DNA of 15,198 nt from contig CAUZSM010000033.1 of the NCBI GenBank assembly GCA_963582685.1, forward strand, positions 1 to 15,198, in the 5' to 3' direction. The DNA comes from CAUZSM01 sp963582685 (GTDB taxonomy: Archaea > Thermoplasmatota > Poseidoniia > Poseidoniales > Thalassarchaeaceae). Positions within the stretch are counted from its first letter, which is position 1. Each line of letters starts with the position of its first letter. A program made the translations under genes and the position numbers. Positions 1 through 6,853 of the stretch are shown here, piece after piece. The notes beneath the pieces are model-generated. The model was given only the letters and a program-made list of their open reading frames with translations. It did no database searches and was not told where the DNA came from.

Positions 1-108
1 TTGCACAGGAGAGTATCGGCCAGTGCGACGGCAGATGGAGAAGGGGGTCGCGGAAGTCCGTACAATCCCTTCCTGTCGTTGCGGAGGAATTTCCCCTGAG
101 GTGTGATG
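1..108. other. Unresolved left edge upstream of the biotin carrier gene
   Basis: All three plus frames are open from base 1. They stop at 97-99, 104-106 and 114-116, so the 3' end of a truncated upstream gene is possible. None of the three short peptides resembles the end of a biotin carboxylase or carboxyltransferase, which are the expected neighbours. The middle frame ends in a TGA that overlaps ATG 106-108, which would fit translational coupling. Against a coding reading, bases 25-82 fold into a long nested hairpin (separate entry). I cannot decide between a gene end and a structured leader. Confidence 0.3.
25..82 (+). other. Long nested hairpin candidate before the biotin carrier gene
   Basis: Bases 25-34 pair with 73-82 over ten consecutive positions, two of them G-T. 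Bases 40-45 pair with 67-72 (six Watson-Crick pairs), and 51-53 pair with 58-60 around an AAGT tetraloop. The outer and middle helices stack on one side, with a five-base bulge at 35-39. The structure ends immediately before a GGAGG at 83-87 and about 15 bases before the probable ribosome-binding site at 98-103. It could be a structured 5' leader, the terminator of an upstream gene or a small RNA. No U-tract follows it. The pairing was read by eye and no folding energy was calculated. Confidence 0.35.
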
Positions 109-618
109 ATGGTTGATTTGGTTGATAGGAACGGACGGAGATGGGCTGTCTCCTACACCAGCGGTGCAGAGGTTTCTCTCTCTACTATCAGCCATGATGA
201 TGAAGCAGTCGAAATCGGTGAGGTGCAGATAACCGCTGATGAACGGCCTCAGCGCGCATGGCTTACCATCGATGGAGTCAGCAGACTCGCACATTGTGTC
301 AAGGTGGGTGATGATTGGTGGGTGCATCTGGAGGGGGCCATCCACGTACTTTCTGTAAGTGAGGCTGGGGCGAGCAGCGCTGATACCGGTGGTGGACTTA
401 CTGCTCCGATGCCCGGCAAGGTGCTAGAGGTGTTAGTTGAGGAAGGTCGTCGAGTGAAAGCCGGTCAAGACCTCATCGTGCTAGAGGCGATGAAGATGGA
501 ACACCGTATTTCAGCAGCAGAACCGGGACTTGTTACGAGCATCAACTTCCAAGCCGGTGAGCAGGTCGAAGCAGGTGATGTTCTCATCGAGATTGAATCC
601 GACGTAGAAGCGGAGTAA
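109..618 (+). CDS. Biotin carboxyl carrier subunit of an acyl-CoA carboxylase
   Basis: This is a carrier protein of about 169 residues for a biotin-dependent acyl-CoA (acetyl- or propionyl-CoA type) carboxylase. It shuttles carboxybiotin between the carboxylase and carboxyltransferase subunits in the cytosol. The last ~75 residues form a biotinyl domain: APMPGKV at the start, then EAMKMEH, whose Lys (residue 129 from this start) is the expected biotinylation site. The first ~90 residues, with VDLVDRNGRRW and later DDWWVHLEGAIHVLSV, resemble the linker/BT-like region found before the biotinyl domain in propionyl- and methylcrotonyl-CoA carboxylase alpha chains. It therefore looks like a separately encoded carrier half. 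Possible starts are GTG 103, ATG 106 and ATG 109; the last is preferred because GAGGTG (98-103) lies five bases upstream. The catalytic subunits are not in the window, so substrate specificity is unknown. Confidence 0.88.
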   Translation: MVDLVDRNGRRWAVSYTSGAEVSLSTISHDDEAVEIGEVQITADERPQRAWLTIDGVSRLAHCVKVGDDWWVHLEGAIHVLSVSEAGASSADTGGGLTAPMPGKVLEVLVEEGRRVKAGQDLIVLEAMKMEHRISAAEPGLVTSINFQAGEQVEAGDVLIEIESDVEAE

Positions 619-639
619 TTTTCCAATTGGGAAATCAAT
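619..639. terminator. Short convergent 3' spacer with an inverted repeat
   Basis: Only 21 bases separate the stops of the biotin carrier gene (plus) and serS (minus). They contain the palindrome CCAATTGG (623-630), which extends to TTTTCC/GGGAAA (619-624 with 629-634, one G-T pair). T-runs lie just inside it on the plus strand (619-622) and again at 651-655. Archaeal termination mostly uses T-rich tracts, so a weak two-way terminator is plausible but not shown. Confidence 0.3.
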
Positions 640-1923
640 TTACAAATTGCATTTTTCAAGTATTTTCTTCCCGCCCATATATGGTTGGAGCGCTTTTGGC
701 ACTGTTACACGTCCGTCCTCCAATTGGCATTGTTCCATGATTGCAACCAATGCCCTGCTGGTAGCCACTGCGGTGGAGTTCAGTGTGTGAACAGCAGTAT
801 TGCCTTCCGGCGTGCGGTATCTCATCCGCAGGCGGTTGGCTTGGTAATCGGTGCAATTCGAGCAGGATACGACTTCTTTGTACTCTCCACGACCGGGCAA
901 CCAAGCCTCAAGGTCGTATTTCTTGGCGGCAACTGTACCCATATCGCCGGTGCATATGTTGACCACTTCGTAGTGCAACCCAAGCGAATCCCAGAGGTCA
1001 ACGCAATTGGTGAGCAACTCCTCGTGAAGTCCCCAGGAATCGTCTGGATGGGAGATGATGATCTGCTCAACCTTGGTGAATTGATGAACACGCCAGATTC
1101 CTTTGTCACCTTGACCGTGTGCCCCAACCTCACGTCGGAAGCATGGTGAGACGCCGACAATGCGGATTGGCAGAAGTGTGGGCTCGATGACTTCATCCAT
1201 GTACATTGCAGTCAGTGGGTGTTCGCTGGTGGCGATGGTGTAGAATCCGTCGGGTTGAACATTGTACATCACTGTCTCGAAATCTGCAAGGTCAGTCACC
1301 CCTTCGTAGGCTTCGCGGTTCATCATCACTGGCGGCTGTACGAAGGTGTATCCACGGCCACTGATGAAGTCGACAGCATACTGCTGCAAGGCCAATTCAA
1401 GCCTTGCAAGGTCCCCTTTGAGGAAGTAGAACCGGCTGCCTGCTATCTTGGCAGCACGTACCAGATCCACCCAGTTATTCATCTCAAGAAGGTCGTTATG
1501 AGTGCGTGGCGAGAAATCGAATGCAGGTTTATCTCCATGCAGACTGTGCTGGGTATTGCCACCCTGTCCCTCTCCTGCCGGCACGCTCTCATGCAGAATG
1601 TTAGGTATGCTCATCCTCACCTTGTCACGTTCGGCTTCGTATTCGTCAGCCCCTGTTGCCAGTTCCTCAATCTGTGCCCCAATTGAATCGACCTCAGATT
1701 TGATACGAGCGAACTCTGCATCATCTCCAGCCTTCTTTGCCGCAGCGATTCCCCGCGCAGCCTCGTTGCGCTTACGGCGCAATTGGTCAGCGTCGTAGCG
1801 AGCCTTTCGCCATGCTTCATCGAGGCGAATGACCTCATCGATGGCATCGTGAGAAAGGCCGCGTTTGTCATGGTCAGCACGAACTATGTCCGCATGTTCA
1901 CGGAACATGTGAATGTCAAGCAT
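640..1923 (-). CDS. serS: Seryl-tRNA synthetase
   Basis: This is a class II aminoacyl-tRNA synthetase that charges tRNA-Ser (and tRNA-Sec where present) with serine in the cytosol. The protein has 427 residues, normal for the common SerRS type; it is not the divergent methanogen type. The N-terminus MLDIHMFREHADIV is the classic SerRS opening. It is followed by the charged tRNA-binding coiled-coil arm (about residues 20-100). The catalytic domain shows TSEHPLTA (232-239), motif 2 with FRREVGAHGQGDKGIWRVHQF (262-282), CTGDMG, SCSNCTDYQANRL and motif 3 with NSTAVATSRALVAIMEQ (around 381-398). The frame extends 21 codons upstream to ATG 1986, only 10 bases after the protease stop, but those residues are not SerRS-like. 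ATG 1923 has a GGTGG about five bases upstream. It is probably co-transcribed with the upstream protease gene. Confidence 0.96.
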   Translation of the reverse strand: MLDIHMFREHADIVRADHDKRGLSHDAIDEVIRLDEAWRKARYDADQLRRKRNEAARGIAAAKKAGDDAEFARIKSEVDSIGAQIEELATGADEYEAERDKVRMSIPNILHESVPAGEGQGGNTQHSLHGDKPAFDFSPRTHNDLLEMNNWVDLVRAAKIAGSRFYFLKGDLARLELALQQYAVDFISGRGYTFVQPPVMMNREAYEGVTDLADFETVMYNVQPDGFYTIATSEHPLTAMYMDEVIEPTLLPIRIVGVSPCFRREVGAHGQGDKGIWRVHQFTKVEQIIISHPDDSWGLHEELLTNCVDLWDSLGLHYEVVNICTGDMGTVAAKKYDLEAWLPGRGEYKEVVSCSNCTDYQANRLRMRYRTPEGNTAVHTLNSTAVATSRALVAIMEQCQLEDGRVTVPKALQPYMGGKKILEKCNL

Positions 1924-1996
1924 CGGATGCCACCGACTGTTCCGCAGCAACGATACTGCTTCAATCCGACGGATGATGTAGCCCATCAGTAGGCCA

Positions 1997-4306
1997 TCAG
2001 AACAGTGTGATGTTGAATTCGAATGCCTTGTATCCTATCAGAATAGATGCGGAAATGATGTAGCCGAGTATACTTCCACCATTCAGTAATGGAAGACCAG
2101 CCTGTGGTTTTCCACGCGCAACGTACGTCATTAGAACAAGATAGCCCGCAAGCCCACCGATTGTGGTGAATATTGCGACCCAGAGGGGCGCTGAGATTCC
2201 CATTGGCCCAGCATATGCCGGAAGCCAAGTCAGCGCAGAGATTGCCAGCATCCCGGGGAAGATGACATCTCCGAGTCCCATGAACATCGCTTCACCACCA
2301 GACTTGACTGGCTTGGGTGGAGGCGGTGCTGAGTCAGCTGCGGCCTTCCAAGCCTCGCTCGCCTCTATTGCAACATCTCCTCCATCGACTTCAGCAGCAG
2401 CGATTGGAGCAGGCTCAGGCGCCTCGCTCATCACCTGCTCGCCTTCAGAAATGAACGAGTATCCCTTGTCTTGTGGTGCGACCAGTAAGATAGGGAGTTT
2501 CAGCCCAATCATCGTATCTGCAAGTTCCAGCATATGTTTGGAGCGGTAAACAGCCCACGCATCGTAAGCGGCGGCGAGTACCATGAATAGCATAATCAGC
2601 CACTCGTCAAATGATACTCCGAGAATAGTGATTACTCCAGCACCGACCAGAATTCCTACTGCATTGACCACATACCATTCGGGATAGCGTATCAGTGCAA
2701 CCATGAGACCGATTGAGAACAAGATAGCCAATGCGTCCGCGTAGAAGACTCCAGCACCCCTGATGGTAAAGTCCGGTACTACTGGAGCATGTACCCAATG
2801 CGCACTCGACCACTCTCCGTTCTGCTCGATTGTTAGTATACTATCAGACCATCCTTCTTCTTCCCACTCAGGGTTGGGCTCGGCTCGCATGGTTAGCAGA
2901 ACGGGTGCGTTGCCCGGTACTGTCATGGGTCGAGTCATTTCTGCTAGACTGTAGTAAGTGAAAACCCTCAGTTGGTCGCCTTCGACCACCCATAGATCAT
3001 TGCTGCCACCTGAGCAGCAGTCTGCCAGTATGAGCCCGCGTATCTGCTCATCGAAAGCACCTAATTCATCGAAGCGAATTCCATCGAACGATGTAACCGT
3101 TCCATTGCTCGGGATATTCCATCCTGTCACCGAGCCAGCGTGAGTTCCGAGAATCAGAATTGGGTCTACGTCTCCACCGAGTTCAAATCCCGGTGGAGTG
3201 CCGATGGTGGCGGCAAGTATTTCTTCTCCAGAGCCGGGAGTGATATCCCAAGTGGTGTTGATGGTGGCTTGTTCACCATGGGCTAGCGCTGCGGTCTTTG
3301 GAATAATTACCATACCAGCCCAAGTTTGAGTTACCAACAATAGATGGTCTGAGCCTATTTTCCGAGCGACGAGAATCTTTGATGAATCGAATTCTACCGG
3401 CAAGAAGAGGTTCCAGTTCTCGCAGGCGAGGATATTTTCAGGGCCCCATCGGTCAATTGCGACCAAAGTGCTACCAATGATAGCCCAATCTTGTCCTTCC
3501 TCAGCACCATGACAGTTCTCCCAATCAGGGTCCGGGTCAGTGTAACGGAATCCGAGGTTACAATCAGTAGTGTGATTGTCGACCTGCTCTCCCGTGTTTG
3601 CATCGAGACGCACCCATTGAGTACCCTCACACAGCACCAATACATCTCCCTCGTTGACAATCTGTGCAGGCACGATTTTGCTTTGTTGGTTTTCTTGGTG
3701 GGTGATATTGTGCGACCACAGCGTTGTTGCACCGGCGCTTTCACCGATGCCGCCTCCGGCGCGGCCAGCGTTTTGCATCTTCACCAAGGTGCCGTTGGCA
3801 CACTGTGGCACATCACAATCCACGGCATAGAAGGTATCAGGTGATTCATCGACTTGCAGTACCCATAGGTCTGAAGTTTCTTCATCGGAAAGGTCGAGTG
3901 AAGGGCCATCCTCCATCAGTATGTAGTGGAATATTGGAGTCAATGTAAGCAGCAGGGCTGCCCACAACACGAATAGTACCCCTACTCGAATGAACTTCTG
4001 CAGCCCCTTTCTTGCCATCCAGATGATGCCTGCGGTGAAAATGAAAATGAAAGCCAGTTCTACGAAAATCCAGCCAGCCTGAGTTGCTCCCTCCGGGCCG
4101 AATGCGCGTAGTTCATCAACATCGTAGAATGGCTGAATCCACAATCCGATGCCAATTGTGACAATGAACATCCCCGCCATCATTGTCATTGCTGGTGCTT
4201 GGTCGGCGAGTGCCTTGGTCAATGAAGGAGTCTTGGAGGCAGCCTCTGTAGCCTTCTTGGCAGCCTTGTCTGCTCGACGCTGTGCGCCGAAACCCTCCTT
4301 GGACAT
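1997..4306 (-). CDS. Presenilin-family intramembrane aspartyl protease with an inserted extracytoplasmic domain
   Basis: This is a 769-residue polytopic membrane protein of the archaeal presenilin homologue / signal peptide peptidase type (family A22), which cleaves peptides inside the membrane. I count nine membrane segments: about 38-60, 79-98, 106-130, 518-540, 545-564, 568-588, 674-695, 706-728 and 737-760. Catalytic Asp candidates are D582 in YD (segment 6) and D680 in GLGD (segment 7). GLPLLNGG (737-744) in segment 9 stands where presenilins have PAL. About 385 residues (130-515) sit between segments 3 and 4. They are beta-rich, with eight Cys, five N-glycosylation sequons and DLWV-type strands suggesting a propeller-like fold, and presenilin topology places them outside the cell. 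The N-terminus is Lys/Ala-rich and cytoplasmic. The loop between segments 6 and 7 is Pro/Ala/Glu-rich. ATG 4306 is preferred over TTG 4336. Family members are usually much shorter. Substrate unknown. Confidence 0.85.
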   Translation of the reverse strand: MSKEGFGAQRRADKAAKKATEAASKTPSLTKALADQAPAMTMMAGMFIVTIGIGLWIQPFYDVDELRAFGPEGATQAGWIFVELAFIFIFTAGIIWMARKGLQKFIRVGVLFVLWAALLLTLTPIFHYILMEDGPSLDLSDEETSDLWVLQVDESPDTFYAVDCDVPQCANGTLVKMQNAGRAGGGIGESAGATTLWSHNITHQENQQSKIVPAQIVNEGDVLVLCEGTQWVRLDANTGEQVDNHTTDCNLGFRYTDPDPDWENCHGAEEGQDWAIIGSTLVAIDRWGPENILACENWNLFLPVEFDSSKILVARKIGSDHLLLVTQTWAGMVIIPKTAALAHGEQATINTTWDITPGSGEEILAATIGTPPGFELGGDVDPILILGTHAGSVTGWNIPSNGTVTSFDGIRFDELGAFDEQIRGLILADCCSGGSNDLWVVEGDQLRVFTYYSLAEMTRPMTVPGNAPVLLTMRAEPNPEWEEEGWSDSILTIEQNGEWSSAHWVHAPVVPDFTIRGAGVFYADALAILFSIGLMVALIRYPEWYVVNAVGILVGAGVITILGVSFDEWLIMLFMVLAAAYDAWAVYRSKHMLELADTMIGLKLPILLVAPQDKGYSFISEGEQVMSEAPEPAPIAAAEVDGGDVAIEASEAWKAAADSAPPPPKPVKSGGEAMFMGLGDVIFPGMLAISALTWLPAYAGPMGISAPLWVAIFTTIGGLAGYLVLMTYVARGKPQAGLPLLNGGSILGYIISASILIGYKAFEFNITLF

Positions 4307-4371
4307 TGGTCGCCCGACCCGCAAAGGCCATTTCAAGGCGACCGTTCACCGGGGGTGCGTAGCGGGGTACT
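4307..4371. promoter_or_regulatory. Divergent intergenic region between the protease and folC
   Basis: These 65 bases separate two divergently transcribed starts and must hold both promoters, unless the transcripts are leaderless or begin inside the genes. I see no clear archaeal TATA box. A perfect 7-bp inverted repeat GGTCGCC (4308-4314) / GGCGACC (4337-4343) flanks a 22-base spacer, and 4308-4319 is itself a near-perfect dyad (GGTCG-CC-CGACC). On the minus strand this repeat abuts the protease ATG. It could be an operator or an mRNA hairpin over the start. folC has a G-rich GGGGT about three bases before its ATG. Confidence 0.4.
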
Positions 4372-5733
4372 ATGAGTGAAGATATACGGGCGTGGCTGGA
4401 GAGCCTTCGCAGTCTTGGTATGAGGCCCGGCCTTGAGATTTGTTCCTCTCTGCTCCTGAGGATGGGGCAACCACACAGAGAATTCCCCTCCACACACGTC
4501 GCCGGCAGTAATGGCAAAGGGTCCTGCTGTGTAATTCTGGCTAATTCCTACACCCTCAATGGTGTGTGTACTGGATTGTTCACCTCGCCGCATCTGTGTT
4601 TTGTTGAGGAAAGAATCCGTGTTGATGGGGTTCCTATCACCTCTGAGGAGTTTGATGCAGCAATGACTGAGGTTCGCGATGCGGCTCTGCAGGAGCCAGA
4701 AATGTTGCCGACCTACTTCGAGGCCACTTTCCTAGCAGCCATGGTTGCATTCCGCGAAGCCGGCATAGAAAGAGCGGTGGTAGAGACTGGTTTGGGTGGA
4801 AGATTAGACCCAACCATTCTGACAGAGGCCGATTGCTGCATTATCACCGAGATAGCGCTAGAGCATACAGACGTGCTCGGTCATACCCTCGGCGAGATTG
4901 CAAAGGAGAAGGCAGCAATAATTCGCAAGGGAGCGGTGGTGGTCGCCCGTTGGTCGTATGATGCTGATGTGCGGGCGGCAATCGAGGAGAAAGTCACAGA
5001 TGATGACAGAGCGTGGTGGTGGCGTTATGACCGAGATTCATTCATCCAGTTCTCGGTTGCCCACGAAAGTCATCGCCCGATACTGGACAAGGAGATTGAT
5101 GGTTACATTCCTTATCTCAAAGAGGCAGCCCGCCTTGCCGAAATCTCGCTATTCAGTAAGATGCGCTACAAAAGCAGCAAATTGGTCGAACGGGCGGTGA
5201 TGCACACACATTGGCCCGGCCGCATGCAATGGATCGAGTATTCCGGTGCAGAGATTCTACTCGATGCTGCGCACAATGCCAGCGGTATGAGTCGCGCTTG
5301 TGCGCAAGTAATCGTCGAGATGCAGAATAGTACTGCACCTTCACCGGGTGTTGTCATCATCGGTTGTAGTCCTCAAGAGGATTTGTTCGAGTTTACCCAC
5401 CCTCTGGTCGAACTTGTGTCAACATGTGATGTGCAACACATCATCGCCACCAAGCCGCTTGGGGGACGCCATACTCCCATACCTCCATCTGAGATAGTGG
5501 AAGTGCTTGCAGAGCAGTCTGTGACGGCGAAAGTCGAGATTGTCGACACGCCCGCTGATGCTCTGGTCAAAGCAATGGAATTGGTGAAGGATAGCGGTGC
5601 GCCAATCATGGGCATCGGCAGTCTGTACATGGTCGGCAATCTGCTGAAACACCTCGGTCTTGATGACCGTGAATCCATGACGACTCTGAATGCTCCTAAA
5701 GATGAGTTTGTTGTTGATAAACGCAACAGATGA
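4372..5733 (+). CDS. folC: Folylpolyglutamate synthase / dihydrofolate synthase
   Basis: This is a 453-residue Mur-ligase-family enzyme that adds glutamate to dihydropteroate and/or reduced folates with ATP, giving polyglutamylated cofactors that are retained and used in one-carbon metabolism. Visible motifs are HVAGSNGKGS (42-51, ATP-binding loop, normally GTNGKGS), GLFTSPHL (68-75), VVETGLGGRLDPT (136-148), ALEHTDVLGHTLGEIAKEKA (162-181), WPGRMQWI (281-288) and LLDAAHNASG (296-305). All are in FolC order, and the length matches the family. The start MSEDIRAWLESL is natural and no better upstream ATG exists in the 65-base divergent gap. A dCMP deaminase gene follows after 60 bases on the same strand. 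Monofunctional versus bifunctional activity cannot be read from sequence alone. Confidence 0.92.
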   Translation: MSEDIRAWLESLRSLGMRPGLEICSSLLLRMGQPHREFPSTHVAGSNGKGSCCVILANSYTLNGVCTGLFTSPHLCFVEERIRVDGVPITSEEFDAAMTEVRDAALQEPEMLPTYFEATFLAAMVAFREAGIERAVVETGLGGRLDPTILTEADCCIITEIALEHTDVLGHTLGEIAKEKAAIIRKGAVVVARWSYDADVRAAIEEKVTDDDRAWWWRYDRDSFIQFSVAHESHRPILDKEIDGYIPYLKEAARLAEISLFSKMRYKSSKLVERAVMHTHWPGRMQWIEYSGAEILLDAAHNASGMSRACAQVIVEMQNSTAPSPGVVIIGCSPQEDLFEFTHPLVELVSTCDVQHIIATKPLGGRHTPIPPSEIVEVLAEQSVTAKVEIVDTPADALVKAMELVKDSGAPIMGIGSLYMVGNLLKHLGLDDRESMTTLNAPKDEFVVDKRNR

Positions 5734-5793
5734 GCGCACTTCAGCGTGCGAATGCTCAAACGCCATCACATCTGCCCGAAGGAGGGTGAGCAC
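5734..5793 (+). promoter_or_regulatory. folC to dCMP deaminase spacer with hairpin and ribosome-binding site
   Basis: CGCAC (5735-5739) pairs with GTGCG (5746-5750) across a six-base loop. GAG/CTC (5732-5734 with 5755-5757) can extend it beyond a small bulge, so the hairpin begins at the folC stop codon. There is no T-run after it, so termination is uncertain. At 5781-5790 lies GGAGGGTGAG, a strong ribosome-binding site whose GGAGG ends eight bases before ATG 5794; it decides the start of the deaminase. Confidence 0.45.
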
Positions 5794-6231
5794 ATGAGTG
5801 AGAAGTGGGATGCGCGTTTTCTCGCACTTGCTGCTCATATTTCTGGTTGGAGCAAAGACCCGTCAACTAAGGTTGGATGTGTAGTCGTAGGTGCAGACCG
5901 GGAGATTCGCAGTACCGGATTCAATGGATTCCCAAGGGGAATAGAGGACTCCGCTGAACGTCTTGAGGACCGTGAACTGAAATATCCACTAATCTGCCAT
6001 GCGGAGGAGAATGCCATCATGCACGCCGCACGAGTCGGCGTGCCGGTCAAAGGATGCTCAGTGTACGTCACTTGGCCTCCGTGCACCCGCTGCGCTCGTT
6101 CGATGATTCAAGCGGGTGTGAACGAAGTAGTCTATCCAGCAGATAGTGACGTTCCAGAGCGTTGGGTGGATGATTTCACTACTTCTATTTCGATGATGAA
6201 AGAAGCTGGTGTGCTTGTTCGTCAGGCTTGA
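5794..6231 (+). CDS. Deoxycytidylate (dCMP) deaminase
   Basis: This 145-residue zinc-dependent deaminase is predicted to convert dCMP to dUMP, the substrate of thymidylate synthase, in the cytosol. The opening WDARFLALAAHISGWSKDPSTKVG and the TGFNGFPRGIED segment are typical of the dCMP deaminase / ComEB family rather than free cytidine deaminases. Zinc ligands and the catalytic Glu are visible: CHAEENAIMHA (H69, E71) and PPCTRCARSMIQAG (C97, C100). The reading frame is open 16 codons further upstream to GTG 5746, but that stretch overlaps the hairpin and is not family-like. ATG 5794 sits behind a strong GGAGGGTGAG. It lies downstream of folC on the same strand and converges on a nucleotide-kinase-like gene with only six bases between stops. 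dCMP is the best substrate guess; other deoxycytidylates cannot be excluded. Confidence 0.9.
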   Translation: MSEKWDARFLALAAHISGWSKDPSTKVGCVVVGADREIRSTGFNGFPRGIEDSAERLEDRELKYPLICHAEENAIMHAARVGVPVKGCSVYVTWPPCTRCARSMIQAGVNEVVYPADSDVPERWVDDFTTSISMMKEAGVLVRQA

Positions 6232-6237
6232 AATGGC

Positions 6238-6783
6238 TTAGCCGAGGAGTTCCATCAACTCCTTGAGTGACCTATACAGTTCATCGAGAGTACCATTGTT
6301 GTCAATGATGAGTTTCGACATTTCTGCGGTCGCATTCAGAGCCTGTCCACTGTCGTCAGCAGCCTCCAGTTCGGCTTGTTCCTGAGCCACAAACTGCTCG
6401 TAGTTCTCTGCGTCTCCTGTTCTGCCTCGATTCAGCAATCGCTGCCAACGAGCTTCTCGTTCGGCTTGAACTTCGAGTAGCAGAAAATCCGGCCTTTCTT
6501 GCAGTGCTTCGACCTCAGCCGGGGTGCGGATGGAATCGATTGCATAATTTTCATCGACTCCAATTTGAGCGAGCAGCATCTCCGCCAGCACTCCCGCTCC
6601 ACCTTGCTCACGCAGGGTCCTACCCCCTTGGATGAGGTTTTCACGCGACTCATCAAGACCCTGTTCTGCCAGCCAAACTCGGATGGAATTTGAGCATGAA
6701 CCAGCCCCGAATCCAATGTCGCGGAACCACTCGACTATCGTGGTCTTACCAGCGGCGTTTCGCCCGGTTAATCCAACTAGCAT
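6238..6783 (-). CDS. UPF0200-like P-loop nucleotide kinase
   Basis: This 181-residue P-loop protein resembles the archaeal UPF0200 / dephospho-CoA-kinase-like group of putative nucleoside monophosphate kinases. MLVGLTGRNAAGKTT gives the Walker A loop (7-14, GRNAAGKT). TRE-like positions follow: SRENLIQGGRTLREQGGAGVLA (46-67), then AIDSIRTPAEVEAL (81-94), matching the family's conserved IDGIR-EVE segment. RLLNRGRTGD (115-124) looks like the lid. The C-terminal IIDNNGTLDEL matches the family's closing 'NxGxLxEL'. The same SR-EN-L / G-LR-G-LA pattern occurs in the kinase-like N-terminal part of fused dCMP deaminases, and the neighbouring gene is a dCMP deaminase. A strong GGAGGGGG lies eight bases upstream of ATG 6783. 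No substrate can be assigned. Confidence 0.75.
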   Translation of the reverse strand: MLVGLTGRNAAGKTTIVEWFRDIGFGAGSCSNSIRVWLAEQGLDESRENLIQGGRTLREQGGAGVLAEMLLAQIGVDENYAIDSIRTPAEVEALQERPDFLLLEVQAEREARWQRLLNRGRTGDAENYEQFVAQEQAELEAADDSGQALNATAEMSKLIIDNNGTLDELYRSLKELMELLG

Positions 6784-6853
6784 ATGTTCCCCCTCCGTGT
6801 GGTGGACTCAGCACCAAAGAGCATTCGCCAATAGCGGTCAGGGCAACCGGAGT
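6784..6853 (-). promoter_or_regulatory. Spacer between helicase stop and kinase start
   Basis: These 70 bases lie between two minus-strand genes. The only clear element is the kinase ribosome-binding site, GGAGGGGG on the minus strand (6789-6796). I see no convincing TATA box or strong hairpin, so the two genes may be transcribed together. Confidence 0.35.

Noticed and set aside
48..62. A GCGGAAGTCCG stretch resembling a conserved core piece of RNase P or SRP RNA.
   Set aside because: It lacks the full GAGGAAAGTCC consensus, and none of the other conserved blocks of either RNA lies nearby. It is the tip of the hairpin at 25-82.
1924..1986. An N-terminal extension of seryl-tRNA synthetase starting at ATG 1986.
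   Set aside because: The 21 extra residues do not look like SerRS, there is no ribosome-binding site before 1986, and the standard MLDI opening begins at 1923.
2163..2549. A 128-codon plus-strand frame inside the protease gene.
   Set aside because: It is antisense to the catalytic GLGD segment and the Pro/Ala loop, and its Ser/Ala/Pro-rich sequence mirrors that loop.
4307..4336. A TTG start for the presenilin-like protein, ten residues upstream.
   Set aside because: A weak start codon with no ribosome-binding site. ATG 4306 gives a normal Lys-rich cytoplasmic N-terminus.
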